Shown piece by piece: positions 61,426 through 64,000 of a DNA stretch of 64,000 nucleotides. The notes under the pieces are model-generated. The model was not told the DNA's origin and made no database searches. It was given only the letters and a program-made list of their open reading frames with translations. Source of the DNA: Legionella sp. (GTDB taxonomy: Bacteria; Pseudomonadota; Gammaproteobacteria; Legionellales; Legionellaceae); the NCBI GenBank assembly GCA_031291095.1, contig JARLJR010000135.1:88321-152320 (forward strand), given 5' to 3'. The translations under genes were made by a program, and so were the position numbers. Numbering within the stretch: position 1 is the stretch's first letter; each line of letters opens with the position of its first letter.

Positions 61426-62441
61426 CGAATCCTTGGGTTTTATTACTCTTCCCCTTGCCCTTGTTATTCTGGCTTATCCTGCCCAAAGCCAAGCTCCATC
61501 TGCCTACGGCCTTAAACGTTCCATTTTTTAAGGCAATGGCAGGAATTGCAAGCCAAGAACAACGTTCGCTTAGTGCTCAATCCTCTTTATTACTTCCAGC
61601 TTTAATCTGGTTATTGCTCGTTTTTGCTTTAGCAGGACCACGTTGGATTGGCGAACCGAAACCAATAGAGCGTGAGGGGTATAATATTATGATGGCCTTA
61701 GATTTATCAGGCAGCATGGAAATACCGGATATGATGTTGAATGGACGCCCAGCCAGTCGCCTTAGTGTGGTTAAAAACGCAGCGGAACAATTTGTACAAG
61801 CACGAGCTGGCGACAAAATAGGCCTCATCTTATTTGGTAGTAACGCCTATCTACAAACCCCCTTGACCTACGACCGACAAACCGTTTTACTACGCCTCAT
61901 CGATGCAACCGTTGGTTTAGCAGGAAAAACGACGTCTATTGGCGATGCCATCGGTTTGGCCGTCAAACGCTTGGAACGGGTACCGCAGCAAGGGAGAATT
62001 CTTATTCTCTTAACCGATGGCGCGAATAACTCGGGAGTCATTGAGCCACTTAAAGCAGCCGAATTAGCAAAAGATGAAGGAATAAAAATATATACGATTG
62101 GCTTAGGTGCCGCGGCAGATCCCAGAGCACTAACCAGCGCCTTTCTCATGCAAAATGCCTCCGCGGATCTTGATGAAGATACCTTAAAAGCCATAGCTGC
62201 GCTGACGGGAGGACGCTATTTCCGTGCCACCGATGTGGAAACGTTACACACTATTTATGAAACCATTAGTCAATTAGAAAAAGTAAATCAAGAGCAAGCA
62301 ACCATCCGTCCACAAAAAGACTATTATCCATGGTTTGTTGGCTTAGCCCTCTTGCTCTGTCTCTATTGGCTGGCCAGTAAAACCGATTTGCGAGTCAAAG
62401 CACCTACACCTGCAGCAAATCCGGAGGCCCTTAAATCATGA
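61413..62441 (+). CDS. VWA-domain membrane protein, BatA-like
   Basis: A 342-residue protein with two N-terminal membrane helices, a VWA domain with complete MIDAS (MMALDLSGSMEIPDM; later Thr/Asp in LLTDGANNSG) in residues 90-280, and a C-terminal helix (about 305-325). BatA-type proteins expose the VWA domain to the periplasm. Overlaps the BatB-like gene by four bases. Confidence 0.92.
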   Translation: MFTLANPWVLLLFPLPLLFWLILPKAKLHLPTALNVPFFKAMAGIASQEQRSLSAQSSLLLPALIWLLLVFALAGPRWIGEPKPIEREGYNIMMALDLSGSMEIPDMMLNGRPASRLSVVKNAAEQFVQARAGDKIGLILFGSNAYLQTPLTYDRQTVLLRLIDATVGLAGKTTSIGDAIGLAVKRLERVPQQGRILILLTDGANNSGVIEPLKAAELAKDEGIKIYTIGLGAAADPRALTSAFLMQNASADLDEDTLKAIAALTGGRYFRATDVETLHTIYETISQLEKVNQEQATIRPQKDYYPWFVGLALLLCLYWLASKTDLRVKAPTPAANPEALKS

Positions 62442-63367
62442 TAGCTGATTTTCATTTCTTAAGACCATGGTGGTTACTCATGATTCTGCCCTTGTTAGGA
62501 CTCGCCTTCGCCAGCTGGCGACGCCGTCCTAAGCTGCATGCATGGGCAGAAATTTGTGACCCTCATTTGCTTAATCATTTGCTGCAAAAAAAAGGACAAG
62601 GGCAGCGAATGGGGGCAATTTTTTGCTTATTGTTCAGCATCCTCTTTATGATTGTGAGTATTGCTGGACCCGCCTGGCATAAGTTACCCGTGGCAACCTA
62701 TAAGCCCATCCAACCACGCGTGTTAGTACTGGATATGTCAGAAAATATGATGGCATCCGATCTAAGCCCCAATCGCCTAAGCCGTGCCAAATTTAAGTTA
62801 CGCGATTTATTTGCTCGTAAAGACATTGGTCAATTTGGCTTAGTTGCATTTACTAGTGAGCCTTTTGTCGTATCTCCACTGACGGATGATGGCCAGACCA
62901 TTAGCGCGTTATTATCCTCACTAACCCCCAACATCATGCCCGTGACGGGCTATAATTTGGAAAACGCAGTAGCCGAGGCCGCGTTATTAATTAAGCAAGC
63001 AGGTTATAATCATGGGCAAATTCTCGTATTAACAGCGCACTCACCCTCGACGGATGCCATTGCGGAAGTAAAAAAATTAGCCGCATCAGAAATCTTCACA
63101 TCCATTATGCCCATTAGGGCCGATACCAATTTAAACCCATTGTTTCAACGTTTTGCCGAGGCAGGAGATGGCCAATTATTAAAGTACACTTCGGATGCTA
63201 GTAATTTGGATCAGTGGATCGATGCTAGCGCACAAAAGCAATTTGCCTTGAGTAAAGATGATGATATTCCATTATGGCGTGATGAAGGGCGTTGGTTTTT
63301 AATCCCTGCTTTATTATTACTGCTTCCGGTATTTCAACGTGGCTGGCTGCAAAGGATCGTTGTATGA
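62438..63367 (+). CDS. VWA-domain membrane protein, BatB-like
   Basis: A 309-residue paralogue of BatA. Two N-terminal helices, then VLVLDMSENMMASDLSPNRLSRAKFKL: the MIDAS reads DxSxN instead of DxSxS, so metal binding may be weakened. C-terminal helix FLIPALLLLLPVF. Its TGA overlaps the ATG of the next gene. Confidence 0.9.
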   Translation: MIADFHFLRPWWLLMILPLLGLAFASWRRRPKLHAWAEICDPHLLNHLLQKKGQGQRMGAIFCLLFSILFMIVSIAGPAWHKLPVATYKPIQPRVLVLDMSENMMASDLSPNRLSRAKFKLRDLFARKDIGQFGLVAFTSEPFVVSPLTDDGQTISALLSSLTPNIMPVTGYNLENAVAEAALLIKQAGYNHGQILVLTAHSPSTDAIAEVKKLAASEIFTSIMPIRADTNLNPLFQRFAEAGDGQLLKYTSDASNLDQWIDASAQKQFALSKDDDIPLWRDEGRWFLIPALLLLLPVFQRGWLQRIVV

Positions 63368-64000
63368 TGCGTTATTTAATCCTCTTATTTACTTCATTCC
63401 TGTCATTATCTGCCCAAGCCTGGCAATGGCAAGACCTGTGGTCTACTCCTGATCAGCAAGGGCAAGAATTAATGAGCAAGCAGCAATATAAAGAAGCTGG
63501 CGCTACCTTTAACCGCGACGACTGGGCCGCCGCAGCGGCTTATCGTGCTGGAGAGTACCAAAAGGCCAGCGAACTCTATCAAAAGCAACACGATGAACAA
63601 GGCTATTATAACGAAGGCAATGCTTTAGCCCGCTTGGGTAAATACAAAGAGGCGATTACTGCTTACGATAAAGCCTTAGCCCAAAATCCTAAAAATCAGG
63701 ATGCCATTGATAATCGTAAGTTGCTTGAAAAACTTTTACAAGAAAACCCAGATCAGCAAAAGCAGGACCAGCAAAAGCAGGACCAGCAAAAACAGGATCA
63801 GCAAAAACAGGATCAGCAAAAACAGGATCAGCAAAAACAGGACCAGCAAAAACAGGACCAGCAAAAACAGGACCAGCAAAAGCAGGACCAGCAAAAGCAG
63901 GACCAGCAAAAGCAGGACCAGCAAAAGCAGGACCAGCAAAAGCAGGACCAGCAAAAGCAGGACCAGCAAAAGCAGGACCAGCAAAAGCAGGACCAGCAAA
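63364..64000 (+). CDS. TPR protein of the Bat operon (BatC-like), 3'-truncated by window edge
   Basis: Begins ATGATG over the batB stop. A signal peptide (LILLFTSFLSLSAQA) is followed by TPR repeats: YRAGEYQKASELYQKQ, then YYNEGNALARLGKYKEAITAYDKALAQNPKN. After residue ~129 the protein is nothing but DQQKQ repeats up to the window end. BatB/C-type TPR proteins usually have a hydrophilic Gln/Glu/Lys-rich region after the TPRs and sometimes a second domain beyond. The protein's end is outside the window. Confidence 0.88.
   Translation, partial: MMRYLILLFTSFLSLSAQAWQWQDLWSTPDQQGQELMSKQQYKEAGATFNRDDWAAAAAYRAGEYQKASELYQKQHDEQGYYNEGNALARLGKYKEAITAYDKALAQNPKNQDAIDNRKLLEKLLQENPDQQKQDQQKQDQQKQDQQKQDQQKQDQQKQDQQKQDQQKQDQQKQDQQKQDQQKQDQQKQDQQKQDQQKQDQQKQDQQKQDQQ
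63751..64000 (+). repeat. 15-bp tandem repeat encoding DQQKQ
   Basis: At least 16 full units of GA(C/T)CAGCAAAA(A/G)CAG plus 10 bp run to the window edge. Units differ only at the third base of the Asp and Lys codons, so every unit encodes DQQKQ. Identical variants are clustered (all the last nine are GAC..AAG), a sign of recent unit duplication. Confidence 0.95.

Noticed and set aside
63736-63999. Leftward open frame of LV-rich repeats (LVLLLLVLLLL)
   Set aside because: It is the mirror image of the DQQKQ-coding tandem repeat in the TPR gene and has no start context or homology.
63751-64000. Possible CRISPR array
   Set aside because: Units are 15 bp, contiguous and without spacers; it is a coding minisatellite.
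1-64000. tRNA, rRNA, tmRNA, insertion sequence or prophage genes
   Set aside because: Reading both strands of the intergenic stretches showed no cloverleaf-type T-arm signature, rRNA segment, transposase or phage gene; a covariance-model scan would be needed to be certain.

Overview
The window looks like a chromosomal segment of a Legionella species (Gammaproteobacteria, Legionellales), though probably not a standard L. pneumophila strain. Three things suggest this. First, a close match to the Legionella acyltransferase PlaC sits beside a UPF0176/trhO relic and smpB. Second, conserved housekeeping operons are interrupted by large orphan proteins with coiled coils, membrane segments or low-complexity tails, as expected of Dot/Icm-effector-rich genomes. 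Third, short intergenic repeats with CGTCATCC or CGTCATTGCGAAC cores recur. The assignment rests on protein resemblance and recalled gene order, not on a database search.

Region 1 (1-11.1 kb) is a surface polysaccharide locus. A flippase (partial at the window edge) reads rightward and converges on a tight leftward block: nucleotide-sugar epimerase, UDP-HexNAc dehydrogenase, glycosyltransferase, Wzy-like polymerase, glycosyltransferase and AsnB-type amidotransferase. An acyltransferase with a C-terminal SGNH domain lies upstream of that block. Together they could make uronic-acid sugars, assemble, amidate, polymerise, flip and O-acylate a glycan.

Region 2 (11.2-23.5 kb) is mostly core metabolism: an orphan 550-aa protein overlapping yciA, then tex, glmS, the secreted lipase/acyltransferase plaC, an N-terminally deleted trhO relic, smpB, a bcp peroxiredoxin, a PIN-PhoH ATPase and guaC.

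Region 3 (23.5-33.4 kb) is accessory. Two convergent orphan genes share a homologous helical domain of about 110 residues: one has an N-terminal J domain, the other an acidic coiled N-terminus. Then come an alpha/beta hydrolase, a GIN-domain lipoprotein, a secreted RNase T2, a 618-aa membrane/coiled-coil orphan, queC and a small membrane orphan.

Region 4 (33.4-49 kb) holds metG-rnfB-like-nth, a 572-aa orphan, a membrane protein that looks like two fused VUT (YhhQ-type) modules, glmU, a 284-aa orphan, ansA, and the operon rppH-ptsP-TSUP-lgt-thyA.

Region 5 (48.9-58.9 kb) starts with a protein carrying five SPG/TP-rich repeats and a 372-aa tail-anchored-like orphan. A nitroreductase and a DUF1993 protein follow. 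Next is a leftward operon (MidA-like methyltransferase, PTPS-family enzyme, priA, thioesterase), a pteridine reductase-like SDR, a tRNA-dihydrouridine synthase and a small HEPN-like protein.

Region 6 (59-64 kb) is a MoxR/Bat operon (MoxR, DUF58, DUF4381, two VWA proteins, a TPR protein). The last gene runs off the window inside a 15-bp tandem repeat encoding DQQKQ. No tRNA, rRNA, CRISPR array, insertion sequence or prophage was recognised.
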